Shown in pieces: positions 32,001 through 41,699 of a stretch of DNA of 64,000 nt. The stretch comes from Pomphorhynchus laevis (taxonomy: Eukaryota > Acanthocephala > Palaeacanthocephala > Echinorhynchida > Pomphorhynchidae). The stretch is taken from positions 1-64,000 of the forward strand of contig WNNJ02002970.1 of NCBI GenBank assembly GCA_012934845.2, in the 5' to 3' direction. The position numbers were made by a program, and so were the translations under genes. The notes beneath the pieces are model-generated. The model saw nothing but the letters and a program-made list of their open reading frames with translations, was not told the DNA's origin and ran no database searches. The first letter of the stretch is position 1. Each line of letters begins with the position of its first letter.

Positions 32001-35000
32001 GTTAAGCCATTCTTAAACTTCTCTCAATGGTAATCACTATTCGTTTATCTAGATATTGCGAGAATATTTTACTGCCAGAACAGTTCGGTTTCCGCAAAAG
32101 ACATTCAACAATTGATGCGATTCGCCTAGTACGTAGAGAAATCTTAAATACTTTTTTACAAGTCCGCTCAATCTATGGAATATTTATAGATTTCGAACGT
32201 GCATTTGATACCGTCAACAAACAACGCACTGAAAAACATAGATTACTTGTGCCCATCACTAAAAACAATTCTTCAAAATACCTATAGCGCCCCGTCAGAT
32301 TTGACAGTAAATGGTATCACTCTTCAATATAAGGAGGGATTCACACAAGGTGATCCATTATCAATGACAGAGGCCTTCACTGCCTATATTATGCTAACGA
32401 AAGCAGCTCAGCAGAAGCAACTTTATTTGAAGCGAACATGTGAGACCGAACACGAATGGTTTTTGCCACTCCAAATTAACCTATTTAAAGAACTTTTGCC
32501 CGAAATGCTCGGGTATTTGCCTGATGATACTGAAGCCATGAAATTAGTCTCGCTACCGAGTAAACTTGGAGGACTTGGCTTACGGGAACCTGCGTCATGT
32601 AGCAATAATTCGAATTGCACCAACTCCATTAGAATATGCTCGCCTATTATAAATGGTGTTTCAGGACCCAAACTGTTAAAAATACAGAAAGAAATTATTA
32701 AACAAATAAGATTCGAGAATGAGATTAATGTACAAATTTGACGCAAGCAGATAATAGATTCTTCCGACAGAGATTTGAGCACAATACTAATCAACGCTGG
32801 TAGAGTTGGGGCATATACATGGCTAAGTTACTGCACTGACGCAAAAGACATGTTTCTCTCTTCGCAAGAGTTTAAAGATGCCCTGGTGGCATCTTTAAAT
32901 GGGATCTAAGATGCGTGATCCCAATCTTTTACATAATTCATCAGATGCGAACGGTTCAAATTTATACCCAAGTGTAAATGCTTTAAATTACAAGTCAAAT
33001 GATTTTTGTATGTCTCCAACCTCTCCAATGTCAACTAACTCCATATGTATACTTCTGCACAATGTCGAAGGGCTAAATTATTTACTACCAGCGGGATATT
33101 TGACGTTTTTGCAAGAATTTGATTTGATTCTTCGTAACGAAACATTATGTACGGATCCAGTTGCTCTAAAAGAATTTCAATGTGTTAACATAAATGCTGT
33201 TCTGAAAGGAAAAGGTCGCCCCTCAGGTGGTATTGTCATAGGTTTAAGTTCAGCGTTTACCGACTGGCGAGTTCTAGAAACTGACAATTGTTTATGTGTT
33301 GCGGGCAAACCGTTTTCAATAATATGTAGCTATTTTCGTCCATTGACATCTTTATCATACATAAAAAGTGAAATATCGGAAATATTAAATCAGCTAGATT
33401 GTCGACTTCCCATGATGCTTGCAGGTGATTTCAACTTAGCGTATAAAATTGATGTGTCTTGTCCTGCGAATAAATTTGCAGAATTTCTTTTATATTTTGG
33501 ACTCAACCTACGATCGTTTCCCAATCAATGGACATACGCTTCACACAACTCTATGTGAAGCGTTCTAGACCTTGTATTTGCCAATTTTAATCTGAAAATT
33601 TCCATAGATCTGTATTCGATTTAGTCGCCGATGAAAAAGCATAAACCTGTTATAGTAGAGGCTACATTATCTTGTATACCAAAAGAATGTAGACAATCTG
33701 AAAACTACTTGTCGTTTAGTAGGCACGTCAACTGTGATCTAATGTTTGAAAAAGATATTAATAAAGCGTTTGTTAATCTTCAACATGGTTTTGTCGAACA
33801 AAGTTACGAAACAATTTTAAATTCCCTTTTAGACGCCACTATATCATGCCGTCCTGACAATCGAAATCCTCGTCCACCTCGAAGTCCCATCATATGCGAA
33901 CTAAGGTCTGAACTAGTCTAAATTCATAAAAAACTAAATAGGAGTGGTGAAACAGATCTGGCTAAATATGCAACACTTAAGGCGAATTATATCAAACGGA
34001 TTCGTAAACATATTCAAGAATTTCACTCTAGACAAGAGAATTATCGGATTAAGACTGCGGAAAAATTTCCATGGAAGCTTAATCCTAACCGTGGTAAGTT
34101 ACAACTGGTTGCTGCTATACCAATACAAACATAGGAATCGTATTTTCAACACTGTTTTCGAATGATGGTGGGAAGTGTCTTACACCTGAATGATGGTGTA
34201 TGGTACACCTACATACATCATAATACTGACTTTGCATCGATATTGAATGATCCGTTTACTAAATGCGAACTCGAAACTTGTATCAGGCACTTGTAAAATT
34301 ATAAAGCAGTTGGATCGGATAATGTTTCTATTAAGCATTTAAAAGCGACATTCCACCTACTTGGTGATTACTGGACGTCTTTGTTTAATTCACTGTTTAT
34401 GGGCAGCGAGTTTCCGGCTTCATGGAAAGTATCTGTTCTAAAGATGATGTACAAAGGAACAGGTTCTTGAGAAAATCCAGATTCTTATCGTGGGATCGCG
34501 ATAAGTAATCATACTTACAAATACTTTTCTACTCTGCTGATACGTCGTTTAATATTTTTTGGAGAACTAGTGCTTCCAGACTCACAACATGGATTTCGCC
34601 CAATGCGTTCAACTAATACGGCTCTAAAGATAGTAAAAGACAATATTAATACCATGATAACATCATATGGACATGCGTACAGTATCTTCGTTGACTTCCG
34701 TAAAGCATTTGACACTCTCCACATAAATCTTCCATTGCGCAAGCTTCGCAATTATTTTCGTATGCACGGCCCAATACTCAATATGATAACTAAGGTTTTA
34801 AGTCCGAATTACATACGTATTTCTAATGGTGTATATCTATCAAATGTGATAATCCAATTGGTGGGTGTTCCTCAAGGAGATCCACTAACCCCCGTGCTCT
34901 TTTCTTTATTCGTGGCAGATCTTCCAAACCATATATATAAAGTATCTCGAGATCAACGTATTATCATGCATGCCGATGATCTCTTAATCATTACTGCATC

Positions 35001-38000
35001 CTGCGAGATTGGCCAAAAAGCTCTCAACACACTAAATTGCTATTGCGAAGAAAACATTTTAACAGTAAATCTAGCAAAATCTAAGATTGTAAAATTTCGC
35101 CGTGGAGGACGTATGGCTCGTACAGATCAATTATTTTTCGGTGATAAATCACTTGAGTTCTGTAATACGTATAGATATCTTGGAGTAACATTATTTAGTC
35201 GTTTGTCATTTGTAGGACACCTAGATCGTCAAATGGATAAGACGGTAACGTCACTGTGTTTAGTTCCAAGTGTTGCCAAGTTATCGTTTTCTGGTAGTTT
35301 AAGCTTCTTCCGATCATTTTATATGAACCGATATTTTTATATGCCTTTTCGTCGTTTTAGCAGATTTGACAGCCAAGAACTTTGCACAAATTGATCGGGC
35401 AAAATTGATCTTTATTAAGAAAATTCTGGGTATTTCGCAACGTTGTCACTCACCTGCAGTGTCTTTTATCACTCGTGAACGACCTCTGTCTTTGGAATTA
35501 TTAGAGAAATTCAAGCTTCCAAATACCAAATGCTTTATCGATCACTTAGTAAGTTGGAATGCAAAGATATCCACACTTGATGCAGAGTTGTCTCTTACTC
35601 CGGCTATGACACAGACTTCATGGCGATCTGAGAAGAATGCGAAGAGACCATTTATCATAAGAGCATCTATACATGGATACCATGATAGATTATGTTATCA
35701 TTATTATGATATCATGATAGATTACGGGAAAATCAAAAATCGTAAAATTCCGTAAGGGTGGCCGATCAGGTTTTCTATGGTTCGAATAAACTAGAATTTT
35801 GTTGCGAGTATTCTTGTCTTGGCTTTATCCTAAATACTAAATGGACGTTCACCAATCACATCATTCAAAAATGCGCAAAACTCACAACTATCACTTCTTC
35901 ATTCCGAAATATAGGAAATGCATCATTCGGTGGAGCCATTAAATTCTTTAGAACTATGCTACTCCCGATTGTCACGTACGGTCTTACTGCAATCTGGGAC
36001 GATCTCACAACCTCAAATTTTAGGATGATCGATTCCATGCAATGGCGATTTATCAATAAGATAGTTGGAATCTCTCCAAAATGTTCTTCTTCTATCATTG
36101 CGGTTATCTCTCAAGTTCCTAATTGTTGTGTATACATAAAAAAATATATTACGCTTAGATAACCCTCCAGCACTTGTCGCTCATTTTGACGCCTATGAAA
36201 TTTCAAATTTTCATTTAGATACTGATATTCTTCGGTCACCAGCATATCTCCAGAATCAATGAAAAGATCCGTTCAGTTCTTCACGACCACTCACTTGGAG
36301 AGCGTCGGTGCAGGGTGACCATGAGAAATTTTGCAGCATAAATGTTGCTTGTCATCTAAGAAGTAAACAATGTCGCTTTTGTAATTTATCATGTTCACAA
36401 TTACTACATGTATTTGAATGCAGACATTTGTCAAAATTCAGCATGAGGCAAATAGACAGGATGTGAATCTACTACCTGATACGATGGCATTATCTGTTTG
36501 AAAGGGATTCCGATTGTCGTGACAACAATTGTTCGATGATATATGTTGTTGTGGTTAATCGCAGGACATGAGTTCCAATGAAATGACAATTATTATTTAA
36601 CATTGTACTATTTTTTCTATTCTATAATGTTGTAATTATATGCCCATCGTCGAAAGGCGGCAGTGGTTTAATAAATTCCTCAGATTATTATTTTAATTAT
36701 TATTAAATTATTAATTTATAATAATTTTATTATTTATGATTAAATATAAAATTATATTATTATATTTATTATATTATTATATATTATAATTTTAGCAGTT
36801 CCTACTGATGACCTCCAATCCTTATTCTGATACATTGCCTGTTATTGATTAGTAAATTCATAAAAATTGTTTAAAAATTGTTTTTATTTCATATAAATAT
36901 AAATAATATAAAATCGAATCTAATTATTATTTATCCTTATTTTTAATTTATTTATTGTATAAAATAAGTAGACTAAGTTATCTAATCTGATTCGTTCTAC
37001 TGATAAGTTAAAATTGATCTGTGGACTGTGTTTTCACGGTAAAATGATCTCTGTTAGAAATACTGACACATGTATTCTTAATACGACTATGTTTCTGCTT
37101 CTTTTCAATCAAGTTTGATGACTTCTTTCTTTTCCCATAATCGAGAATTATAAATCAACAAAATATTATTAAAATATTAAATTTACAATTCATAAATTAA
37201 CAAAATATTATCAAAAAAATTTAAACTATAAAGAGACAAATGTTTATGTAAATTGTAGAAAATCTTAAGTAATTATTACTTATCTTTATTTTATATATAG
37301 TATAAAATAGGTAGATTCAGTTATCTGGTCTGATTTGTATAGAAAAAATCTAAAGTTTTAAATGTAATGATTGTATTTTTATAAATACAAAAATCTTGCA
37401 TAAAATCTTATATAATTATTTATTTTTATTTATATATAGTATAAAATACGTAGATTCAGTCATCTGATCTGATTTGTACTGCATTTGATATAAAAATAAA
37501 CTGTACAAAATCTTAAATAATTATTTATTATTTATCTTTATTTTTAATTTATGTATAAAATACGTAGATTCAGTTATTTGATATGAAACTTACAAAATAA
37601 AACCGACCGGTGATTTTTTTAATTATTAAAAAAATTTAAACTACAAGCAAAAAAATTGAAAGTTTTGTCACTTGAAATCATTATTTTGAAAATCATCGTT
37701 ATTTTACAAATTAGTGTTTCTTTTTGAATCCCAAAAGTCAATATTCGAGCAATTAAAACATCATGAATAAAATAAATGTTGTTAGATGAAGTTGCTTTAA
37801 AAATAGGCAATTTGTGACTCTAATAAAATAAGACATGTTTCTTAAATACAATATTTAAAGTATTCAAAATGCGTTAAATTCAACGCATTAACTGACAAAT
37901 ATTGACTGAAATTACTTGTTTTGTTACAATTAAAACGAAATTAAAAATTATTCTAATGTAGCATAAAACTAATTTATGAAATCAATTTTATTTTTTAATC

Positions 38001-39574
38001 AAAAATAGATAAAAAATATATATATATTTTACAACATATAACGTACCTGATCTATATTCGCTTTAACTGAATTGTCAAAGTCGTGAATAGGTATGATATC
38101 TTTAATAATATAGCCCAGATTGGAAAAAGGTAGCGAAATATTGAGTATCGCACATATAGTAGGAACAATGTCAATTTGATCTATCTCTTCACATTGATGA
38201 TGAAAATCTAGAAAACTACACTGTTTTGTTGTTTATTTTGAATTTATCTTACTAATATTTGAAGCCATACCGTGTTTGTGATTTATGAGTGAATATACAA
38301 ACATAGCTGTATTGGTTTCCTGACTAGTCGAGCCACCGTGGCCCCCATTATCTGTCATGCCGTGATCACCTAACACGATTAAAACATCATCACCATTCAT
38401 TGTCTTCATAATGTCACTGCAAAATAAAACAAAATTCGAATAAAACTTTATCACCCACTTCCTCATTGCGAACAAATAACTTTATTTAAAATTAAAAAAT
38501 CTAATAATCAATAATTAATAATATTTATAGTAATAAATTATATATTTTAATACTTTTTCTAATAATTATAAACGCTGTTGATTTTAATAAAATAAATTAT
38601 TTTATTGGGTTAATTGAATATAATTTCACGAATTACGCTAAAGAACTAAAAAATATAAAGATGTTTATATATACACCCATCTTATTTATGCTAAAATAAG
38701 AAATAGCAAATAAAAATTAAGCATACAGCCTATCCGTGGATCACCACCTAGGATTGATAATATTCAAGAGACACTGATAAGGGAGAATATATACTCCCTT
38801 CAATAGACAGTTTCTTCAAGAATTCTTCCAGAAAATAAATGTCAATAAATATTTTTAATTGCTTACCAAAACGGGTTACCTGATAATTTGGTCCATTTCA
38901 TGTATCTTTCTTAGCATTTCAGGATGATGGACGTGATAATTGTGTCCACAGCAATCTATTCCTAAAAAGTGCGCAATAAGCACCTTCCAATCATGCCGAT
39001 GAAGTATTGAAAATAACGGTTCAATGATCGGTCGGTCAATCTCTAAGTGATTTTTAGAACCAAAGCTGAATATTGGTTTCGACAAATTTCTATCAAATAC
39101 GTCGGGAAATAGTTTAATCCACGTGTCATCACCAAGTAATACAAGTTTATCAGAAACTTTCCTCAACCAATTATCTTCTTTTACATTATCTGTGTAGAAA
39201 TTATCTCCGACTTCAATTAGTGGTGGTATGCTCCCTGTTGCTAGGGCTTTTAAGCGCTGCTCTGTTGTGGTTGGTGGATCGGCGTACAATCTTTTAATAA
39301 CCATAACTCCTTGTTGCTGCAACGACGTATTCCGTACAAGTATAAAGCGAGCATTCAAATCACAGTAATTATCGTTAATTAAATAGTCTGTTCGGAGTGC
39401 GTCAACAACGACAATTATTAAACGGCCTAGTACATTGCTATTGTTTGCGTAGGGTGGAACATTATTTGTATCAATTATGACACATTTCGATTTCACTACA
39501 CTTTGCAGAAATAAGAAAATTAAAATACATATACATATAGATGTAACAAATGATACGAATTTTCTATAGCTCAT
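25991..39574 (-). CDS. PIGO: GPI ethanolamine phosphate transferase 3 (spliced, six exons placed)
   Basis: In the ER, PIG-O with PIG-F moves ethanolamine phosphate from phosphatidylethanolamine to the third mannose of the GPI anchor. Exons on the minus strand: 39574-38880, 38416-38253, 38207-38047, 29264-28859, 26783-26088 and 26043-25991. All introns are GT-AG and phases agree, giving 725 codons so far. Residues 1-28 form a signal anchor. The alkaline-phosphatase-type domain has VVVDALRTD (56-64), ADPPTTTEQRLKALATGS with the nucleophile Thr near 103, GDDTW, HFLGIDCCGH (202-211), HHPEM and GDHGMTDNGGHGG (248-260). Exons 4-6 encode hydrophobic segments, including the FYLTGH motif. An acceptor TTTCAG at 39580 suggests a spliced 5' UTR. 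The C-terminal exon(s) are missing, and the membrane domain is shorter than in human PIGO (1089 aa). PIGG was considered, but the N-terminal motifs are of the PIGO type. Confidence 0.9.
26088..26783 (-). CDS. PIGO: PIGO exon 5
   Basis: The acceptor is CACTATTAAG|TG (weak pyrimidine tract) and the donor is AAAG|GTAATT. The exon encodes several hydrophobic helices and the motif DLFFYLTGHSNQYDK, equivalent to the FYSTGHQ block of PIGO. Joining exon 4 (ending in A) to TG restores an ATG codon in frame. Confidence 0.82.
26865..27780 (-). mobile_element. PLE reverse transcriptase remnants in PIGO intron 4
   Basis: The minus strand carries PLE RT pieces. The N-terminal half (NTGIKHYFSINS, then YDFSTLYTNLDLVDIKEA) is at 27760-27560, the region around motif B (27450-27350) follows, and there are two partial copies of the motif C and tail region (27300-27250 and 27130-26930). 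A hammerhead-like core (27236-27265) sits between the two tail copies. The whole is in the same orientation as PIGO and is decayed. Confidence 0.8.
27236..27265 (-). ncRNA. Hammerhead-like core of a PLE
   Basis: The minus strand reads GTAGATGCTAAC, AGTA, GTTAGCGAAATATC. The helix GCTAAC/GTTAGC is a perfect 6 bp and is followed directly by GAAA. The preceding CTGANGA box is degenerate (GTAGA). The sister site at 44415-44446 keeps that box but has a wobble in the helix. Confidence 0.4.
28206..28244. repeat. Near-perfect 19-bp palindrome
   Basis: ATACAAGTTTTGTAGGGAT (28206-28224) pairs with 28225-28244, with one bulged base and no loop. It lies 15 bp from the duplicated PIGO exon 4 fragment. 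Confidence 0.85.
28259..28316 (-). pseudogene. Duplicated fragment of PIGO exon 4 start
   Basis: The minus strand encodes NIHRYVSRYCSLSENSKT and then stops. It repeats the first 18 or so codons of exon 4 (IHRYVSRYCSIPENGKT at 29264-29211) with a few substitutions. It lies inside PIGO intron 4, downstream of the real exon, and lacks the acceptor TTTTAG and the rest of the exon. It is a dead partial exon duplicate. Confidence 0.7.
28859..29264 (-). CDS. PIGO: PIGO exon 4
   Basis: The acceptor is AAATTTTAG|ATCCATCG and the donor is TGCA|GTATGT. It begins IHRYVSRYCSIPENGK, which follows NIDQ of exon 3 in the place of the family's NAQQVSRFL block. It then enters the first transmembrane segments (YIVCIIIAMISMILI, and GLIVIYCVANGSYYLV). 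Exons 3 and 4 are separated by an intron of 8.8 kb filled with retroelements. An alternative acceptor TTGTTGCAG at 29199 also keeps frame but would drop the conserved block. Confidence 0.8.
29560..29835 (+). mobile_element. PLE terminal repeat in PIGO intron 3
   Basis: This copy runs from GTTTTGTATTAGATTAAGAT through the structured block (29602-29700) and TATTAGTCAATTC to about 29835, without reaching the family border. A LINE ORF1 begins immediately after. Confidence 0.8.
29602..29700 (+). ncRNA. Structured RNA block, diverged copy with wobble-preserved helix
   Basis: The interlocked helix here is CTGTTATG with CATAGTAG: relative to the copy at 11.8 kb both strands changed, yet all eight positions still pair using two G-U wobbles. 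The GGCCCC helix has one mismatch (GGGACC). The outer stem remains (GAGAGGAA with TTCCTC). Confidence 0.45.
29846..30514 (+). mobile_element. LINE ORF1 (RRM-like nucleic-acid-binding protein)
   Basis: The plus strand frame begins with a heptad-like stretch (SQLIEKLQENLADL), which suggests a short coiled coil. After two in-frame stops, the open frame at 30026-30514 encodes KNILIRNLPVSLNDQSV, an RRM-like first strand, then a basic region (SPAKRKVENALRSQLREKR). This layout is that of ORF1 proteins of APE-type LINEs, which bind element RNA. It is followed directly by ORF2 and lies antisense in PIGO intron 3. Confidence 0.65.
30515..32200 (+). mobile_element. APE-type LINE ORF2, endonuclease and first half of RT
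   Basis: In order: an endonuclease N-terminus (LVFNV, ILLETFC), RPKGGVILGV, IVIAGDINAKFI (GDFN position), WTYETHNSSSCLDFLF, the linker, then NKASGSDKLCVEQIE, KVLHKGKGDISSPNSYRGIT, EQFGFRKRHSTIDA and FIDFERAFDTVN (RT motif A). At motif A the sequence switches to a different LINE family (see 32200-32890). Several stops and frame changes break it. It is the same family as the copy at 32899-36690. Confidence 0.85.
32200..32890 (+). mobile_element. RLE-type LINE piece fused to the preceding LINE
   Basis: From about 32205 the frame reads NALKNIDYLCPSLKTILQNT, TVNGITLQYKEGFTQGDPLS (RT motif B), then skips the Y.DD region. It continues with FLPLQINLFKELLPEML, LPSKLGGLGLREPAS and AGRVGAYTWLSYC. The blocks QGDPLSM and LP..LGGLG are typical of RLE-type LINEs, and the last part matches 56.9-57.3 kb on the minus strand. 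RT motif C and the endonuclease are missing. Confidence 0.75.
32899..36690 (+). mobile_element. APE-type LINE ORF2, near full-length but broken
   Basis: Domains in order: APE endonuclease at 33050-33660 (LLHNVEGLN, LRNETLC, GRPSGGIVIGL, MMLAGDFNLAY, WTYASHNS, LDLVF, KKHKPVIVEA); linker; RT at 34260-35200 (YKAVGSDNVS, GTGS.ENPDSYRGIA, DSQHGFRPMRSTNTAL, FVDFRKAFDTL, GVPQGDPLTPVLF, MHADDLLII); and a C-terminal zinc-knuckle-like CRFC...LLHVFECRHL at about 36365-36430. The tail ends AATAAATTCCTCAG and ATT-rich sequence near 36690. RT motif C reads HADD. Several stops and frame changes interrupt it. It is antisense to PIGO, in intron 3. Confidence 0.9.
36790..37600 (+). mobile_element. Tandem PLE terminal-repeat ends
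   Basis: After a partial terminal repeat (GCAGTTCCTACTGATGACCT, 36794-36813), the family border recurs four times: near 36957, 37300, 37440 and 37553, each as GTATAAAATA(C/A/G)GTAGA(T/C)T(C/A)AG-like sequence. Each unit carries 100-250 bp of AT-rich tail. All have the same orientation. It lies in PIGO intron 3. Confidence 0.75.
38047..38207 (-). CDS. PIGO: PIGO exon 3
   Basis: The acceptor is TTTCTAG|AT, the intron before it is 45 nt, and the donor is GATCAG|GTACGT. The exon encodes EIDQIDIVPTICAIL and SLPFSNLGYII, matching the conserved IDLVPTLA...LPIPFSNLG block of the family. Confidence 0.9.
38253..38416 (-). CDS. PIGO: PIGO exon 2
   Basis: The acceptor is TTTTGCAG|TGACATT and the donor is ATTA|GTAAGA. 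The exon completes the Ser codon split with exon 1 and encodes DDVLIVLGDHGM, GGHGG and TNTAMFVYS. These are the last metal-binding motifs of the phosphatase-fold domain. Confidence 0.9.
38880..39574 (-). CDS. PIGO: PIGO exon 1 (coding part)
   Basis: Starts at the ATG of MSYRKFVSFV. The first 28 residues are hydrophobic and act as a signal anchor. An upstream in-frame ATG at 39613 is disfavoured because a pyrimidine-rich acceptor (CTTTCAG) ends at 39580, just before ATCAAATGAGC. The donor is AG|GTAACC after 38880, leaving phase 2. The exon carries the catalytic Thr block and most of the metal-binding residues. Confidence 0.92.
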
Positions 39575-39639
39575 TTGATCTGAAAGAAATAGAAGTGAAT
39601 TAATCAGTACCACATTTTTAAAAATAAAATTGAAATTAT

Positions 39640-41100
39640 CTCATTAAAATCAGTAGCTTAGGAAGTCCACCAATACTGAAATGTAGCGTATAAATACGCT
39701 ACACTGGCTTATAGATAAGGACCGAAATTTAAAGGACCAAAACGTGAAACTTAGGTATTGGATAAAAGTTGATATACGTAGGTATATCAACTTAAAATTG
39801 AAACAACGAAGCAGTATAATCTTGATTTGAATTTTGTTAATTTTGAGATGCTATTGTTGCATAAGCTGTTTGTCTATTGTTTGGTGATTGAAAGAAATGC
39901 ACATTAGATATAGTAGATTGACTATTATTTGATTATCGACTAGACCGCTTATATTTGAAGATATCAACTGCGAATATACTTGTGGTAATGTGTCCCCAAG
40001 ACGAATTTGGTATTGTAGTATTTGTACAATCTGTCACAATGCTCGAGGATTTGTGTATAAAGCACGAATTTCAAGTATTGGCCACTGACTTATAAACTCA
40101 TGAATTACACGATGTACTTGTTCTCTCTGTATTTCGTCCTGTACAAATTCATACGTACACAGCGTATTAAGTAGAATACCAGGATCGCGGATAAAATACT
40201 TAAATGTAACGTACTGCTGTTGGCTTATAGATAGAATTAAAGTAGCGGTCAGGTCATCAAAAATTTCAAGTGCACGAGTCGAGTGATCGTCAGCCAATAT
40301 TAAAAAGAACCCAAACGTGAAACGTAGATATTGGATCAGTATCTGACGAGGTTCACCAATACTGAAATGTAGCGTACTGTTGTTGGCTTATAGATAGGAT
40401 TAATGTCATATGTCGAATTAAAATTAAATATTAATATCATTAAATATTATTAAATATTGGAATAATATGTAATAAGGAAGTCTGTCATTCAATCTAATTG
40501 TCAATAAAGCAGACGAGTCGTGTGATCGTCACCCAACATTAAAAGGATCGAAACGTAAAACGCAGTTATTGGATCAGTAGCTGATGAGGTCCACCAATAC
40601 TTAAATGTCAAGTTAAAATTAAATATTAATATCATTAAATATTGTTAAATATTCGATCATCTGCTTGGAAGTCAAGAAAATAACAGCATCAATATAACAA
40701 AACGTTTCTTTAAATGTCTTCAAAGTACTTGATACAATTGTTTCCATACCAATCAGCTTATTCACATCAACAATAAATAATTTCATTTATTAAAATATGT
40801 ACCAACACCGTGTAATTATGAGTTAATCCAGAAAACACACATATATATTAGATATTATATATAAGAATTTCAACTTGTGTCTGATGGATTATTATGCATA
40901 GTACTAGAATTATTATAGGAAATTTTACTCAAGGAAAACAGAATTTTTATTTTGTTAGCAAGCTTTCGATTGGTTAAAGTAACGTGCAGAATATTGGCTT
41001 ATAGATAGGATTAAAAATTTCAATAGTAACAATGGCTGCACTGGCTTATAGATAGTCAATGACTATTTTAAAAATAGTCATTAAAATTTCAATGTTAAAA
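39640..41100 (-). pseudogene. Decayed, repeated coding unit of unknown family
   Basis: A minus-strand open stretch (about 40380-39850, with one stop near 40034) encodes RQILIQYLRFTFGFFLILAD, RALEIFDDLTATLILSISQQ, FISQWPILEIRALYTN and LQYQIRLGDTLPQVYSQL. Parts recur nearby as diverged copies: TFKYWWTSSATDPITAF and MLGDDHTTRLL at 40620-40500, TFQYW at 40370, and bits at 39640-39770, 40995 and 41041, all marked by GGCTTATAGATAGGATT. It looks like protein-coding DNA that was duplicated and decayed. I do not recognise the family; a host pseudogene or an unknown element are both possible. Confidence 0.4.
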
Positions 41101-41499
41101 ATGACTGCGCAGGTATATCAACTTAAAATTTGGAAACAAACTATAGATGACTAGTTTGAAAATATCAATAAATTGAAGGTAGCACATTCCCCTACCAGCG
41201 ATGATTTAAATCAGATTTCAGTAAAATTTGCAAAATGTTAAAATTATCTGATTAGGGTTTTTAGAAACACGTTTTTGAAAGAACAACATTTTTTGAAAAC
41301 ACTTTTTTGATAGTACAAAACTTTTGATACTTTTGATAGAGTGGATACTGGAACAATTTTCGAAAACGCATTTAAAAATTTTTGTAAGGTAATCTAAATT
41401 AATACTGGTAATTAATTACGAATATTCCACACTAAATCAAAATGGTTATATTATTATAACATAAAATATTAAAATAAAATATTTTATATTAATACTTTG

Positions 41500-41585
41500 T
41501 TATTAGTGGAGAGAGTGAAGTAAAATATTTATTTTATTGAAAATTCGATTAAATAAATATTTTACTTTATTCTCTTCACTAATAA
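41500..41585. repeat. Inverted repeat, 35-bp arms with 16-bp spacer
   Basis: The arm 41500-41534 (TTATTAGTGGAGAGAGTGAA start) pairs with 41551-41585 (ending TCTCTTCACTAATAA) with three mismatches. It could be a small foldback element. It lies just upstream of a PLE fragment. Confidence 0.8.
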
Positions 41586-41699
41586 ATAATCCAATATGAG
41601 TGAACAATCAATTTATAATTTAATACTTTATATTTTATCTTTATAAAATATAAAGATAAAAGGATATAACGGTTGAATCAGATAATACAACTATACCTA

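Noticed and set aside
36790-37600. Tandem units as a telomeric or centromeric satellite
   Set aside because: The units end in the PLE border and have unequal lengths, so PLE terminal repeats explain them better.
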